DNA of 5,747 nucleotides from an uncultured Flavobacteriaceae bacterium (GTDB lineage: Bacteria; Bacteroidota; Bacteroidia; Flavobacteriales; Flavobacteriaceae). The stretch is taken from positions 1 through 5,747 of the forward strand of contig CALZKX010000362.1 of assembly GCA_945788155.1 (NCBI GenBank). Reading direction: 5' to 3'. The notes below the pieces were generated by a model. It searched no databases. It worked only from the letters and a program-made list of their open reading frames with translations, and was not told the origin of the DNA. Below, in pieces: positions 5,676-5,747 of this stretch. Each line of letters begins with the position of its first letter. The first letter of the stretch is position 1. The position numbers and the translations under genes are program-made.

Positions 5676-5747
5676 ATGGCAAAAAAGAAGATACTCAACA
5701 AAAAGTCGATGGACTTTCTTGAGAAATATTTAAATAATGCAGCACCT
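5676..5747 (+). CDS. M42 family metallopeptidase, N-terminal fragment (runs off window)
   Basis: Only the first 24 codons are present: MAKKKILNKKSMDFLEKYLN then NAAP. This opening, with FLEKYLNNAAP, matches what I recall of flavobacterial M42 aminopeptidases (glutamyl aminopeptidase/endoglucanase M family), which continue with TGYEWEGQ. These are cytoplasmic two-metal aminopeptidases. No catalytic residue is inside the window, so the call rests on the N-terminus and on its position divergent from the DUF4294 gene, an arrangement I recall from related genomes. Confidence 0.6.
   Translation, partial: MAKKKILNKKSMDFLEKYLNNAAP

Overview
The window looks like chromosomal DNA from a marine or environmental member of the Flavobacteriaceae (Bacteroidota). 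It is AT-rich, the genes lack Shine-Dalgarno sequences, the best promoter has the Bacteroidota form (TTG, about 20 nt, TAnnTTTG), and several genes belong to families typical of this group (DUF4268, DUF4294, a ZIP transporter with a HKIP motif, an M42 peptidase). No organism name can be read from the sequence alone.

Layout. At the left, on the + strand, a class I SAM-dependent methyltransferase (83-814) is followed after 1 nt by a ZIP-family metal transporter (816-1490). A 122-bp gap with three small hairpins leads to a DUF4268 protein (1613-2041). From 2042 to 2210 I find no gene or clear signal. From about 2211 to 4211 lies an accessory-looking block: a 63-bp repeat (copy A), a secreted DUF1254/DUF1214-like protein (2308-3348), repeat copy B, a complete YefM-YoeB toxin-antitoxin operon with its own promoter and operator (3487-4051), and a 146-bp inverted-repeat element. 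Beyond it, on the - strand, are a TrhA/hemolysin III family membrane protein (4239-4862) and, overlapping it by 17 nt, an exported DUF4294 protein (4846-5553). A divergent M42 metallopeptidase starts at 5676 and runs off the window. The spacer 5554-5675 should hold both divergent promoters, but I see no clean match there.

How the parts relate. The outer genes look like ordinary chromosomal genes in two short operons (methyltransferase-ZIP; DUF4294-trhA). The central block is different. Both cargo units are preceded by the same 63-bp repeat, both are followed within 8-14 bp of the stop codon by the same 22-bp motif, and a 10-bp core (GTTAAACGAA) occurs in inverted orientation at the two ends of the block. 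This is the most interesting structure here. It resembles a small array of gene cassettes with attC-like ends, but there is no recombinase in the window and the link to integrons is inference. The toxin-antitoxin pair is itself recognisable down to its catalytic residues and a YefM-type paired operator.
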